From positions 1 through 60,836 of the forward strand of contig JAJZAJ010000003.1 of the NCBI GenBank assembly GCA_021799475.1: 60,836 bases of DNA, given 5' to 3'. This stretch comes from Microcaldota archaeon. GTDB taxonomy: Archaea; Micrarchaeota; Micrarchaeia; Micrarchaeales; Micrarchaeaceae. Shown here one piece after another: positions 32,777 to 40,733 of this stretch. Numbering within the stretch: the first letter of the stretch is position 1; each line of letters starts with the position of its first letter. A model generated the notes under the pieces. That model saw only the letters and a list, made by a program, of their open reading frames with translations, was not told where the DNA came from and ran no database searches. The position numbers were made by a program, and so were the translations under genes.

Positions 32777-33090
32777 ACCATTTTTATTATTTTATTGTTT
32801 TTGTTGGTTATTGTTATTTACCGGTGAATCTATGCAGCGTGTCCAGATATTTAAACACTGTGCTTGCAGTAATTATTGTAAGATACTGTCATGATTTTGT
32901 AAAGGCCATTATCATACATGATTCCATCGGTTCGTCCAGATATTTATATATATCGAGGAGTCGGTTTTGCATAAAAGGCATAAAGCAGTACAGGTTGTGA
33001 GCTTTGGTAGGCTATTGCAGTGATACTGTACTGCTGAGAATATGATGTGTTGCCTTCGGAATATGGCAAGCTATCTTAAGGTTTTAGGGT
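32777..33090. other. Intergenic region with two similar promoter elements
   Basis: No gene is seen in these 314 bases. The minus strand has two TATA-type elements sharing AAATATCTGGA: GTTTAAATATCTGGACACG (about 32840-32860) and TATATAAATATCTGGACGAA (about 32933-32953). They would give two start sites for the 896-residue gene, one about 65 and one about 155 bases before its ATG. Confidence 0.55.
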
Positions 33091-34119
33091 TTAATTATCC
33101 GGGGATATTTCAGATATACCTCCATTGTCGGTTTCCTCCACTGCGCTTTCTTCCTCGTTATTTGCAGTTGGTTGGGCTGCGGCGTCTGTCGGTGATTTTT
33201 CCTGTTGATCCTTGCCATCGGCATTAGGTTTGGCTGTCTCGGACCGCTTTAAGTTGGTTAATGCAGTGATTGCGCTTTTTATTGTCGTGTCCAATTCCTC
33301 CAAATCAGGTTTGTTGGGAGAAGAACCGCCGCCGAACTCTACATCATTTATGGCATCGATCAACGCAGTCACGTTGGTGACCATTTTACCTATATCCTCT
33401 CTCTTTTTGCTGAGTCTCGTGTTCAGCTCCTTTAAAGCTGATTCATATATCTCTAGCGCTGCTTCTCTCTCGCTTATGTGCTTTTGTAATTCAGCAAGGG
33501 TTTCCTTCTGTCTGGCAACTGAATCGTTGTTTGTTTTCAGAGAATTCTCTATTTCCTGCTTCTCTTCTGCGATAGAGGCTTTCAGCGTTGACATCGTATT
33601 GTCGTGTTCCTCCTGCAGGGATTTCCTCTTATTCTCAAATTCCTCCGTAAGCGCTTTCTTACTTGCTTCCGTTCTTTCTGCTACCATCTCAGATACTTTA
33701 CGCTCAAGCGCATTCCTCTCCTCAGTTAGCTTATCCCTTTCCGTTTTTAATTCATTCTCGAGTACTTCTATACCTTTGAATTTTACTGTTAATTCAGTCT
33801 CTTTCCTTTTGAGCTCTGTCAATCTTTCATTGAATACTGTTACTGCATGAACCACATCGCCATCTTTGCCGCCAAGCTCCCCCAACCCCTGTAAGAGCAA
33901 TTCCGTTTTTCTTTTTATTTCTGCCTCGCGTACATCCAAGTCTTGGCCGCGGTTTTGCAACAGAAGCGCCAATGCCTTCATTTTTTGTACTTCTTTGGCA
34001 AACTCTTCCGGCGTAATCGTTTTCTCGTCCTCAACATTAATAACTTGGTTGTTATTGTCTTCCGTCTTAGGTTCTTTTCTTGATGGTGCTGTTTTTGTGC
34101 CTGCTGACATGATTCTCAC
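33091..34119 (-). CDS. Long coiled-coil protein (342 aa)
   Basis: After a polar N-terminus (about 40 residues), residues 45-245 form an almost continuous Glu/Lys-rich heptad coiled coil (for example KRKETELTVKFKGIEVLENE). The C-terminal 70 residues are Asn/Gln/Glu-rich and disordered. No catalytic motif or membrane segment is seen. It is upstream of the 896- and 491-residue genes in the same direction. TATA-like CTATATATATTTGG lies about 25-35 bases before the ATG. The start may be the second Met (MSAGTK). Confidence 0.75.
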   Translation of the reverse strand: MRIMSAGTKTAPSRKEPKTEDNNNQVINVEDEKTITPEEFAKEVQKMKALALLLQNRGQDLDVREAEIKRKTELLLQGLGELGGKDGDVVHAVTVFNERLTELKRKETELTVKFKGIEVLENELKTERDKLTEERNALERKVSEMVAERTEASKKALTEEFENKRKSLQEEHDNTMSTLKASIAEEKQEIENSLKTNNDSVARQKETLAELQKHISEREAALEIYESALKELNTRLSKKREDIGKMVTNVTALIDAINDVEFGGGSSPNKPDLEELDTTIKSAITALTNLKRSETAKPNADGKDQQEKSPTDAAAQPTANNEEESAVEETDNGGISEISPDN

Positions 34120-34201
34120 AAAAAACTATCGCCGCTCCAAATATATATAGCTTACTGGTAGGCGTATCGAGGAAGTTGCAGAGAGCTATCCAAGAGATGA
34201 A

Positions 34202-34669
34202 TCATACCTTCAGCTCTCCGCTCGCTAATTTTTTTATCGCGGTTCTTGGATCGTCGCCGTCAATTTTGACGCCCATGCTCTTGCAAGTCCCTAGCACCTG
34301 CTTGACTCTGTCTGCCATAGTATTTCCATACAGAGACCCCTCTTTCGACTTGGCGATTTTTACCGCCTGCTCTATTGAGAGGCTGCCGATTACCTCGTCT
34401 TTTGTTTTCGCGCCTGCCGCTACTCCTAGCTCTTTCAATATCAGAGCGCTGGTCGGCGGGTTTCCTACTTCTATCTTGAAGCTCTTGGTATCAGGATTGA
34501 CGATTACCTTTACAGGTATCTTTATCCCTTCGAATGCCTTTGTCTTTGCATTTATCTCTGAGATTATCGCATTTATGTTAACTCCCAGAGGACCAAGTGC
34601 AGGTCCGAAAGGAGGCCCTCCAGTAGCTTTACCTCCTTCTATCAGTCCTGATATCGTAACGTCAGCCAT
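34202..34669 (-). CDS. rpl11: 50S ribosomal protein uL11
   Basis: The N-terminal domain has VTISGLIEGGKATGGPPFGP and LGPLGVNINAIISEIN; the C-terminal rRNA-binding domain has VGNPPTSALILKELGVAAGA and QVLGTCKSMGVKIDGDDPRT. It forms the GTPase-associated centre stalk base. Length (155) is typical for archaea. It follows spt5 on the minus strand at 70 bases, the common archaeal neighbourhood (spt5-rpl11); L1/L10 genes do not follow here. Confidence 0.97.
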   Translation of the reverse strand: MADVTISGLIEGGKATGGPPFGPALGPLGVNINAIISEINAKTKAFEGIKIPVKVIVNPDTKSFKIEVGNPPTSALILKELGVAAGAKTKDEVIGSLSIEQAVKIAKSKEGSLYGNTMADRVKQVLGTCKSMGVKIDGDDPRTAIKKLASGELKV

Positions 34670-34739
34670 TTTTACACCGTTCTATATTCTATATTTGAAC
34701 ATATTGATATGTTATTGTGTTCTTGGATTATGCATTGCT

Positions 34740-35195
34740 CTATCCGCTTGCTGGTTTCTCTGCTTTCTGTATTACCTTTGCCGTGCTCATTTTAGTAGTT
34801 ATCGGTATAGGCACCACGACATCCATCAGCTCCACAGTTATATCATCCTTGAGCTCGTCCACCTTCAACACTTTCGCCTTGTATCCCTTGAACGGCCCAG
34901 TCGAGAATTCAACGGTGTCCCCCTTTTCTATGTCCTGTGCAAACGTCTTGACTTCTACTAGCTTGTTTATGTCATCTTCTGATAGCGGTTTTGACAGCAT
35001 TCCTTTTACATTGTGCTCTTTTGTTATGAACTGCCTGCAGGAAAGTTCGTCTTCCGCCTCTATTATGATGTAGCCGCGCATTCCTTCGATTACCATTATC
35101 GAATATATTGGCAAGTCGGATTTTGTTGATTTGCTCTGCAGAACCGTAGCCGCAATCCTCTCCTGTCCTGATACGACCTTTATCACAAAATACAT
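34740..35195 (-). CDS. spt5: Transcription elongation factor Spt5 (NusG-like)
   Basis: Residues 1-85 are the NGN domain (FVIKVVSGQERIAATVLQSK, GYIIIEAE) that clamps the RNA polymerase coiled coil with Spt4. Residues 90-145 are the KOW domain (IEKGDTVEFSTGPFKGYKAK). Length (151) is typical of archaeal Spt5. ATG at 35195 lies in a divergent spacer shared with the Trm5-like gene. Spt4 is not in the window. Confidence 0.95.
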   Translation of the reverse strand: MYFVIKVVSGQERIAATVLQSKSTKSDLPIYSIMVIEGMRGYIIIEAEDELSCRQFITKEHNVKGMLSKPLSEDDINKLVEVKTFAQDIEKGDTVEFSTGPFKGYKAKVLKVDELKDDITVELMDVVVPIPITTKMSTAKVIQKAEKPASG

Positions 35196-35342
35196 TCCAT
35201 CACTTCATTTGTAAATTTGTAAATGCTTGATATATAGCATAGTTATGCAAGAAGCATATAGCCCAAGCTAACTCTATTCTACAATAAGGATTAATACATT
35301 AAGCATTAAAATACTTCCTGTCTGCTGCACATGTGAGAAAAT

Positions 35343-36179
35343 ATGGTACTGCAAAAACACGATCCTACCTTGCCAGTTGTAAAACCAGCTCCAGGTAAAA
35401 GGGAGAGAATTGCAAAAGGCTATGATATAATAGGGAACATCGCCGTCATAGATATGCCGGAGGCTGGTAAAAGGGATGAAGCCATGGCAAAGGAGCTTAT
35501 GTCAGTACATCCAAAAGTAAAAACCGTCGTGGCAAAAGCGGGAGCCGTAACCGGCAAGTACAGGAGAAGGAGATTCCGGCACGTTTTAGGAGAGCATAGC
35601 TTCATCGCCGACTACAGGGAGAACGGCTGCATCTTCCGTTTTGACATAAGGAAAAGCTTCTTCTCAAACCGTCTTTCTTTCGAGCGCTCAAGAATAATTA
35701 ACGAGGTAAAAGGAGGGGAGCATGTGCTCGTCCTGTTTGCGGGAGTGGGTCCTTTTGCAATCGAGATAGCGAAAGCCCATCCAGATACTACAGTGATAGG
35801 AGTCGAACTTAATAATGAAGCGTACAGGAGCATGGAAGAGAATATAAAGCTGAACAGGCTGCGCAATATCTCGGCATTGAACGCTGACGCAGCAAAGCTG
35901 CCTGTCAAATTAAAGGAGTTTGCCGACAGGATAATAGTACCTATGCCTACAGCAAGCACTAAATTCCTCGAAAGCATATTGTTCGCGGCAAACAAGAGAT
36001 GCGTGGTGCATCTGTACGCATTCTGCAAGAAGGATAGTGCATTCGATGGAATATACAATAAGATAAAGGAACATGCAAAGGAGAAAGGATACAGGACAAA
36101 ACTGCTTTTCGGCAGGCAGGTCAGGACCTATTCCCACAGCGATATAGAAGCAGTGATAGACTACCTGATAGTCAGATGA
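35343..36179 (+). CDS. tRNA (guanine-N1)-methyltransferase, Trm5/Taw2 family (278 aa)
   Basis: The class I methyltransferase of the Trm5/Tyw2 group. Visible are GNIAVIDMP, the RNA-binding VVAKAGAVTGKYRRRRFRHV, FFSNRLSFERSRI (family FSxRLxxER), motif I VLVLFAGVGPFAIEIAKAHP and GVELNNEAYRSMEENIKLNR. The catalytic-like loop reads VPMPTAST where Trm5 has NLPxxA. It methylates G37 of tRNAs with G at position 37, or in the Taw2 branch transfers the aminocarboxypropyl group to wyosine precursors. At 278 residues it is the short (aTrm5a/c) form. Confidence 0.85.
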   Translation: MVLQKHDPTLPVVKPAPGKRERIAKGYDIIGNIAVIDMPEAGKRDEAMAKELMSVHPKVKTVVAKAGAVTGKYRRRRFRHVLGEHSFIADYRENGCIFRFDIRKSFFSNRLSFERSRIINEVKGGEHVLVLFAGVGPFAIEIAKAHPDTTVIGVELNNEAYRSMEENIKLNRLRNISALNADAAKLPVKLKEFADRIIVPMPTASTKFLESILFAANKRCVVHLYAFCKKDSAFDGIYNKIKEHAKEKGYRTKLLFGRQVRTYSHSDIEAVIDYLIVR

Positions 36180-36227
36180 TGGTCTGCACAAGGATCATGG
36201 AAAATCAAGGAATTGTGCGGAACGAAT

Positions 36228-37217
36228 TCACATGCCCTTTTTTATTTTTGCGAGGAACAGTATCCGCTTGTGCGCCGGAGGATGTGTCGCGAACAGACTT
36301 GATATGCCGAATCCCGCTTTCTCTGCCTTCACGCGCTCTATGAATGCGTCGATATCTATATTCGGCAGAAGCTTCCTGATGTCATCCTTGTGGTTTTCTA
36401 TCTCTTGCACCTCTGTTTTAGAAGCGGTGCCATCGACAAAATAGAAGTTCTTTGCTATAGTCTGGGACTGGGCGACCTGCTGCTGGGTTGCGACTGCGTT
36501 TGCGCCAGTGATCTTCAGAAGAGAGGAGGCGAGGTGCTCCGGGTGCTTTGTGCTCACTGCAGAGTATTCGTCCGCGTACGTCTCCCTCAGCCTTGAGAGG
36601 GATAATATCAAGAGTTGCGAAAGGAAGTATACTATGAAACCTGCCATCCCCAGCGCTATGAGCGTTGATGTGTTGTTCCTGTTGCCGAACATTCCCCCGA
36701 AGAAGAGATTCTGCGCGAGCATCCATCCTATCATAGGTATGAATGCCACGAAAGTCATGACCCATACGTCATTGTGCTTCAGATGTCCGATCTCATGCGC
36801 CAGCACAGACCTAAGCTCGTTATCGTTCAGCATGTTGAGAAGGCCCTCGTGCACGACAAGAGTCGCGCTGCGCAGGGATCTGCCGAATACGAACGCATTC
36901 GGTATTGTAGTTGGTGCTATCGCAATCCTCGGGACCGGCACGCCAGCCTCCTTGGCCAGTTCATTCACCATATTATGAAGCTTTGGATACTCGTTATCCT
37001 TTATGTAGCGCAGCTTTGCTGTAGCTTTCAGAATTGCGGGAGACAGATACCACTGCAGAAGGAAGAACATGATGGCAAGGGGCAGTATTACGTATAAGCC
37101 AAAGCCAAAATAGAACATTATGGCATATATAACGCCGAAGCCTATTGAAAAGACAATGGCAAGCGTCAGGTACATCCGCAGATGTAGGTCTAATATTGAC
37201 ATAATGCAATATCGCAC
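36228..37217 (-). CDS. htpX: HtpX-type membrane metalloprotease (M48)
   Basis: Zinc-binding motif HEIGH near residue 140 (SVLAHEIGHLKHND) and the third ligand in RETYADEYSA mark M48B. Two N-terminal membrane segments (residues 14-55) and one or two after the motif (about 155-205) fit HtpX. It degrades misfolded membrane proteins. Two starts are possible, ATG 37217 and ATG 37202; the second (MSILDLHLRM) fits family length (about 324). Confidence 0.93.
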   Translation of the reverse strand: MRYCIMSILDLHLRMYLTLAIVFSIGFGVIYAIMFYFGFGLYVILPLAIMFFLLQWYLSPAILKATAKLRYIKDNEYPKLHNMVNELAKEAGVPVPRIAIAPTTIPNAFVFGRSLRSATLVVHEGLLNMLNDNELRSVLAHEIGHLKHNDVWVMTFVAFIPMIGWMLAQNLFFGGMFGNRNNTSTLIALGMAGFIVYFLSQLLILSLSRLRETYADEYSAVSTKHPEHLASSLLKITGANAVATQQQVAQSQTIAKNFYFVDGTASKTEVQEIENHKDDIRKLLPNIDIDAFIERVKAEKAGFGISSLFATHPPAHKRILFLAKIKKGM

Positions 37218-37374
37218 TTAAAGGATATAATGCTTGTGTTTTGCCTCTATTTTCCCATTCCTTTTCGTTTTATGCAACCGGTAAGGGATTGACTGCATAG
37301 TGCGGCATGACGGATTTCCCGTCATGAAGTGTTAAATACTTATCTTTCGTTATAAAAACGCGACTGGTGGCTCC

Positions 37375-38094
37375 ATGGCGGAAATGGAAACAGTTACTGT
37401 GCTGTATAATGAAGAGCAGGTGAAGAACCTTGATCTCCAAGAGCTTGTCAGGGAGACCACCTGGAAGGAGCTGCTTACCCAGCTTGTGGATAGCAACAGG
37501 CTTAACCCTTGGGACATAGACATATCGAAGCTTGTTGACAGCTATGTGTCCGCGGTAAAGAGGATGAAGGTGCTTGACCTCCATGTCCCGGCAAATATCA
37601 TACTAGCGGCATCGGTCCTGCTCAGGATGAAGAGCGAAACCCTCACGATATTCGAGATAGAGGAAGAGCTGCAGGCAGCAGAGCCGGTTGAAGGACAGCA
37701 GAGGATATATCCTGAAGTCCCTGTTCTCGTTCCTAGGATAAGGCTGCAGCCCAGGAGAAAGATAACGCTGGTAGAACTAATGCAGGCGCTCGAGGAGGCG
37801 CTCAGGATGAAGGAAAGGAGAGATATTGAATCGAATGCGCCGATGCCGACCATGAATTTCATGGTAAACCTTGAAGATATCGATGAAAAGGCAAATTCCA
37901 TTTATGATTTCATAAAGGAGAATGTTGATTCTGACAAGGCAACGACGTTCACGATACTGGCTGACAGGTTCAAGAACAGTGATAGCATACTGCTTGACCT
38001 GTTTATACCGTTGCTCTTCCTTGCGCATAAGACAAGGGTTTATGTGTATCAGGAGAGATTCTTTGATGAGATAATAGTTCGTTTAGCAGGATAA
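37375..38094 (+). CDS. scpA: Segregation and condensation protein ScpA (kleisin)
   Basis: Kleisin of the SMC-ScpAB complex. The N-terminal half has WKELLTQLVDSNRLNPWDIDI and the family helix VPANIILAASVLLRMKSETL; the C-terminus is a winged helix (ATTFTILADRFKNSDSILLD, LFIPLLFLAHKTRVYVYQER). Length (239) is normal. TATA-like TTATAAAAACG lies about 25-30 bases before ATG 37375. scpB follows after 10 bases; smc itself is outside the window. Confidence 0.93.
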   Translation: MAEMETVTVLYNEEQVKNLDLQELVRETTWKELLTQLVDSNRLNPWDIDISKLVDSYVSAVKRMKVLDLHVPANIILAASVLLRMKSETLTIFEIEEELQAAEPVEGQQRIYPEVPVLVPRIRLQPRRKITLVELMQALEEALRMKERRDIESNAPMPTMNFMVNLEDIDEKANSIYDFIKENVDSDKATTFTILADRFKNSDSILLDLFIPLLFLAHKTRVYVYQERFFDEIIVRLAG

Positions 38095-38104
38095 CGCTGA
38101 TTGG

Positions 38105-38584
38105 ATGCCGGACAATTCGGAATACAGGAAAATGGCCGAGGCTGCACTCTTCGTATCAAGCAAGGCAATGAGCGTATCAGAGATAGCAGAAGCGGCAGGG
38201 ATCGCTTCCGTTGGAACGATACAAGGCGTGATTGACCAGCTCGTAAAGGAATATGAGAGCAAGGACAGCGCACTGGGAATATTCAAGGTGGGCGACAAAT
38301 ATATACTGAGTTTGAAAGAGCCTTATGCCAGCAGGGTCAACAGCCTCGCCGGGGAACCTGAGATATCAAAAAGCTCCCTGAGGATACTTGCCTTCATAAG
38401 CAAGAACGAGCCGGTAATGCAGAGCGCGGTTGTAAGGGCTTTCGGCTCGTCCACTTATGATCACATGAAGGAGCTGCTGGAAAAGGAGTTCGTAGTCACT
38501 AAGAAGATGGGCAGGAGCAAGCGTATCGAGACGACCCAGAAGTTCAAGGAGTACTTTGGAGTAGCAGAGCAGGCTTCTCAATAA
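38105..38584 (+). CDS. scpB: Segregation and condensation protein ScpB
   Basis: Tandem winged-helix protein that binds ScpA as a dimer. Residues 1-75 (RKMAEAALFVSSKAMSVSEI, LVKEYESKDSALGIFKVGDK) and 85-150 (SKSSLRILAFISKNEPVMQS, VVRAFGSSTYDHMKELLEKE) are the two wings. Ten bases separate it from scpA, so translation is probably coupled. The gene is followed by a 200-base spacer with a tRNA-Glu relic. Confidence 0.92.
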   Translation: MPDNSEYRKMAEAALFVSSKAMSVSEIAEAAGIASVGTIQGVIDQLVKEYESKDSALGIFKVGDKYILSLKEPYASRVNSLAGEPEISKSSLRILAFISKNEPVMQSAVVRAFGSSTYDHMKELLEKEFVVTKKMGRSKRIETTQKFKEYFGVAEQASQ

Positions 38585-38631
38585 GGCTAGCACAAAAGGA
38601 CCACTCTCTACGACGAAAAGCTCGGTCAAGG

Positions 38632-38682
38632 ACATAGCCCTCTCAAGGCTAAAACATTAGTTCAAATCCCGAGGGGAGCGTC
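38632..38682 (+). pseudogene. tRNA-Glu-derived relic
   Basis: From GGTCAAGGACA to GGGGAGC this stretch follows the tRNA-Glu gene at 18252-18178 (other strand) nearly base for base. The anticodon loop CTCTCAA and the 3' end (GTTCAAATCCCGAGGGGAGC) are identical. The anticodon stem is TAGCC/GGCTA instead of CGGCC/GGCCG, two compensating pair changes. The 5' T-stem strand (ATTAG) no longer pairs and the 5' acceptor is lost. A relic of a second tRNA gene or a former attachment site fits. Confidence 0.75.
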
Positions 38683-38737
38683 AAGGAAATTATGACGATA
38701 AATCGATGGTAGAATGTTACGTACACGATAGAAAAGT

Positions 38738-38768
38738 ATTTATAATAATTCCTTATAATATTATTATA
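38738..38768 (+). promoter_or_regulatory. Promoter/operator of the toxin-antitoxin pair
   Basis: TATAATAAT (38741-38749) and ATTATTATA (38760-38768) form a perfect 9-bp inverted repeat overlapping a TATA box (TATTTATAAT). RelB-type antitoxins usually repress their own operon through such palindromes. The GTG start follows 18 bases later, after AAAGGTGAT as Shine-Dalgarno. Confidence 0.65.
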
Positions 38769-38785
38769 GATTAAAAGGTGATTTT

Positions 38786-39022
38786 GTGAGCAATATAAAC
38801 ATAGAACTCAAAGGCTACACTGCAGATATAATAGACAAAATGCTTGACGACGGCTATGCAAAAACCAAAACAGAGGCTATACGGCTTGCGCTCTTTGAAT
38901 TCGACCAGATCCATAAGTTAACCGAAGAGGAGCTTTACGCCAAGGCGGCCCAAAGGATATTGAAGGACATAAGGTCTGGCAAAGAGAAGACATCCAAATA
39001 TGAGGTAAAAGCCATGGTCTGA
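38786..39022 (+). CDS. RelB/ribbon-helix-helix-type antitoxin (78 aa)
   Basis: The N-terminus NINIELKGYTADIIDKMLDD, then GYAKTKTEAIRLALFEF, is a ribbon-helix-helix DNA-binding domain; the C-terminal 35 residues are Lys/Glu-rich and would wrap the toxin. GTG at 38786 has AAAGGTGAT 5-10 bases upstream. The toxin-like gene begins 4 bases after the stop. The relic tRNA and direct context mark an accessory module. Confidence 0.85.
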   Translation: MSNINIELKGYTADIIDKMLDDGYAKTKTEAIRLALFEFDQIHKLTEEELYAKAAQRILKDIRSGKEKTSKYEVKAMV

Positions 39023-39026
39023 TTCT

Positions 39027-39284
39027 ATGCGAATAGAGCAGACCGGGGAGTTCGAGAAAGATACTAAAAAGATCACCGGAAAGCAGAAACAGAGGCTGGA
39101 CGAGATAATAAGGATGTTGGCTAATTCAGAAAAACCAGGCAAACAATTGCATCATTTGAAGGAGGTATACTCAGTTTACATAGAAAATAAAAGGCTTGTT
39201 TATCAGTTTAATGAAAATGAAAATAAGGTAGTGCTATTGCTTTTCAAGAGCAGGGAGGGCGTCTACGACTATTTAGGAAGATGA
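39027..39284 (+). CDS. RelE/ParE-superfamily toxin (85 aa)
   Basis: The fold pattern is two N-terminal helices (FEKDTKKITGKQKQRLDEII) followed by a four-strand sheet (HHLKEVYSVYIENKRLVYQF, KVVLLLFKSREGVYDYLGR). RelE toxins cut mRNA in the ribosome A site; ParE members inhibit gyrase. The HLKxxYSxYIxxKRLVYQ pattern favours the RelE/YoeB/Txe side. Length is normal for the family. Four bases from the antitoxin gene. Confidence 0.83.
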   Translation: MRIEQTGEFEKDTKKITGKQKQRLDEIIRMLANSEKPGKQLHHLKEVYSVYIENKRLVYQFNENENKVVLLLFKSREGVYDYLGR

Positions 39285-39289
39285 TAAGC

Positions 39290-39427
39290 ATGCCGAAAAA
39301 TGCATTGCCAAAGAAATTCACTATAAACCTAAGAGAGGCTGGCTGGATAGAGGCAGTCCATTTTCGAAAGAATACTATCTGTTTTCATCCACCTGCTGGT
39401 AAAAGCCGATTTGGCGAATCGGTTTAG
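39290..39427 (+). CDS. Possible third small ORF of the toxin-antitoxin operon (45 aa)
   Basis: ATG at 39290 lies 5 bases after the toxin stop (ATGATAAGCATG). The product is basic and Pro/Phe/His-containing (MPKNALPKKFTINLREAGWI, EAVHFRKNT). No family is recognised. It may be a degraded tail of another gene. Bases 39428-39625 hold no gene that I can support. Confidence 0.3.
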   Translation: MPKNALPKKFTINLREAGWIEAVHFRKNTICFHPPAGKSRFGESV

Positions 39428-39512
39428 AGAAAGAGGTTAGAGACTGCGCTACCCAAGTGGCGAGGTTAAGTTGTAAGGCTTTCAAGGTCTGCTATAATTT
39501 ATTATTGAGAGA

Positions 39513-39533
39513 GATTTCACCTAAAATAGAGGT
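39513..39533 (+). repeat. 21-bp dispersed repeat, copy 2
   Basis: This stretch is identical over 21 bases to the minus strand at 14499-14519; flanks are similar (about 30 of 34). It lies in the spacer between the toxin-antitoxin pair and the 39626 gene. In one plus frame it reads EISPKIEVLKGAPKIF, the most protein-like version. Confidence 0.75.
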
Positions 39534-39625
39534 ACTCAAGGGGGCACCGAAGATCTTCCAACATATCTTTAATGAGGGTCAAATTAATTCAAAACCGTTA
39601 AATAGCCTTATGTTACAGTCTTTGT

Positions 39626-40096
39626 ATGGAGACATCTACAACGATAAGACGACCCAGAGAGCAACCGCAACAATGGCTCAGGGATCTTAAAGAAATAATG
39701 TATACTCCGGATGTCTGTATATTTTGCAGACACGTGGCTGCAAGACTGACGCTTGACGGCTTCGTTTTGCCTGATTGGTATAATGACAGATATTGGCATG
39801 AATTCATCTTTGATATGCATAAAGAGCCGGATGCCTTTGAGGAGTTGAAGAAGGAGTTCTTCGAAGCTGACGCTCCCTATTTAAAATCGGCAACCTTCAG
39901 AGATCATTCTACCGTATTCTTCGGCATGTATGTGCATAACATAACAGGCGCTCCGGTCTCAACCATGGAAATGGCCTTTGCAAAACTACAACAGGAGGAA
40001 ATAGCAAAGTATCCGGAATCATATCAAGAATTCCTCGGTAAGGCCATAGAACGGGCAAAGACGAAGTTTGTACCGCTTCAAAAATGGAAATGGTAA
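39626..40096 (+). CDS. Hypothetical protein (156 aa)
   Basis: I do not recognise it. The protein is acidic and aromatic, with a CxxC pair early (VCIFCRHVAARL near residue 30) and several His, Asp and Glu, and ends FVPLQKWKW. A metal-binding enzyme or binding protein is possible. TATA-like CCGTTAAATAGCC is centred about 25 bases before ATG 39626, so the mRNA is probably leaderless. Confidence 0.6.
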   Translation: METSTTIRRPREQPQQWLRDLKEIMYTPDVCIFCRHVAARLTLDGFVLPDWYNDRYWHEFIFDMHKEPDAFEELKKEFFEADAPYLKSATFRDHSTVFFGMYVHNITGAPVSTMEMAFAKLQQEEIAKYPESYQEFLGKAIERAKTKFVPLQKWKW

Positions 40097-40131
40097 ATAC
40101 CTATATGGCGGCTCTGAATGAGGCTCGGACG

Positions 40132-40677
40132 TTAATAAACAGGGTTCTGCTCCTCTATACCTTCCTTCCTGTTCATAACAAGAGCAGCAACAAAAAGGAA
40201 AGAGGAGAGCCTGTTCAGGTATGCTAATATGTGCGGGCTTATCTTCCTCTCCTTTGACAGCGCGACCATACTCCTCTCTGTCCTTCTTGCAACCGACCTG
40301 GCAAGGTGCAAGTACGACGCCGATGTGGAACCTCCAGGTAGCACGAACTTCTTCGTTTCGGGCAGCTCCGCGGCAAACCCGTCAATGTGCTTCTCCAATT
40401 CCTCTACGTCCTTGCAGCCAACCCTTCCCCTCAGCTTTGTCAACATCTTTTCTGATGACATGATCTCTGCGCCTATTGCGAACAGCCTGTCCTGCACGAC
40501 CTTCAGCATCTCCGCAATGTGCATGTCCTCAAGGTTCGCGATTGCGACTCCGAGTGCGCTGTTCAATTCATCAATGTCTCCTATCGCCCTTGCGGTGGCG
40601 GAATCCTTGCTGATTCTTGACATACCCATAGTATCAGTCTCGCCCAGATCGCCTCTGCCCGTGAAGAAAACGCTCAT
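40132..40677 (-). CDS. Cob(I)alamin adenosyltransferase, PduO/MMAB type (181 aa)
   Basis: It transfers the 5'-deoxyadenosyl group of ATP to cob(I)alamin. The PduO-type motifs are visible: TGRGDLGETDTM at the N-terminus (ATP-binding TGxGDxGxT), GDIDELNSALG near 33, KFVLPGGS near 110, ARSVARRTER near 127 and AYLNRLSSFLFV near 152. Five-helix bundle length is normal. Other cobalamin genes are not in the window, so it may salvage B12. Confidence 0.93.
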   Translation of the reverse strand: MSVFFTGRGDLGETDTMGMSRISKDSATARAIGDIDELNSALGVAIANLEDMHIAEMLKVVQDRLFAIGAEIMSSEKMLTKLRGRVGCKDVEELEKHIDGFAAELPETKKFVLPGGSTSASYLHLARSVARRTERSMVALSKERKISPHILAYLNRLSSFLFVAALVMNRKEGIEEQNPVY

Positions 40678-40733
40678 GCTTTATTTTGTGTGTATGGTAT
40701 TTTAATCTGTGCGATGAAAAGGTATTGTTTTCT

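Noticed and set aside
18178-38682. tRNA-Glu gene and its relic as the two ends of one integrated element
   Set aside because: The copies are in inverted orientation, and the DNA between them is mostly core genes (GGGPS, uL11, Spt5, RNase Z).
39457-39690. Plus-strand ORF of 77 codons upstream of the 39626 gene
   Set aside because: It overlaps the start of the better supported 39626 gene and its promoter; only the short ISPKIEVL part looks protein-like.
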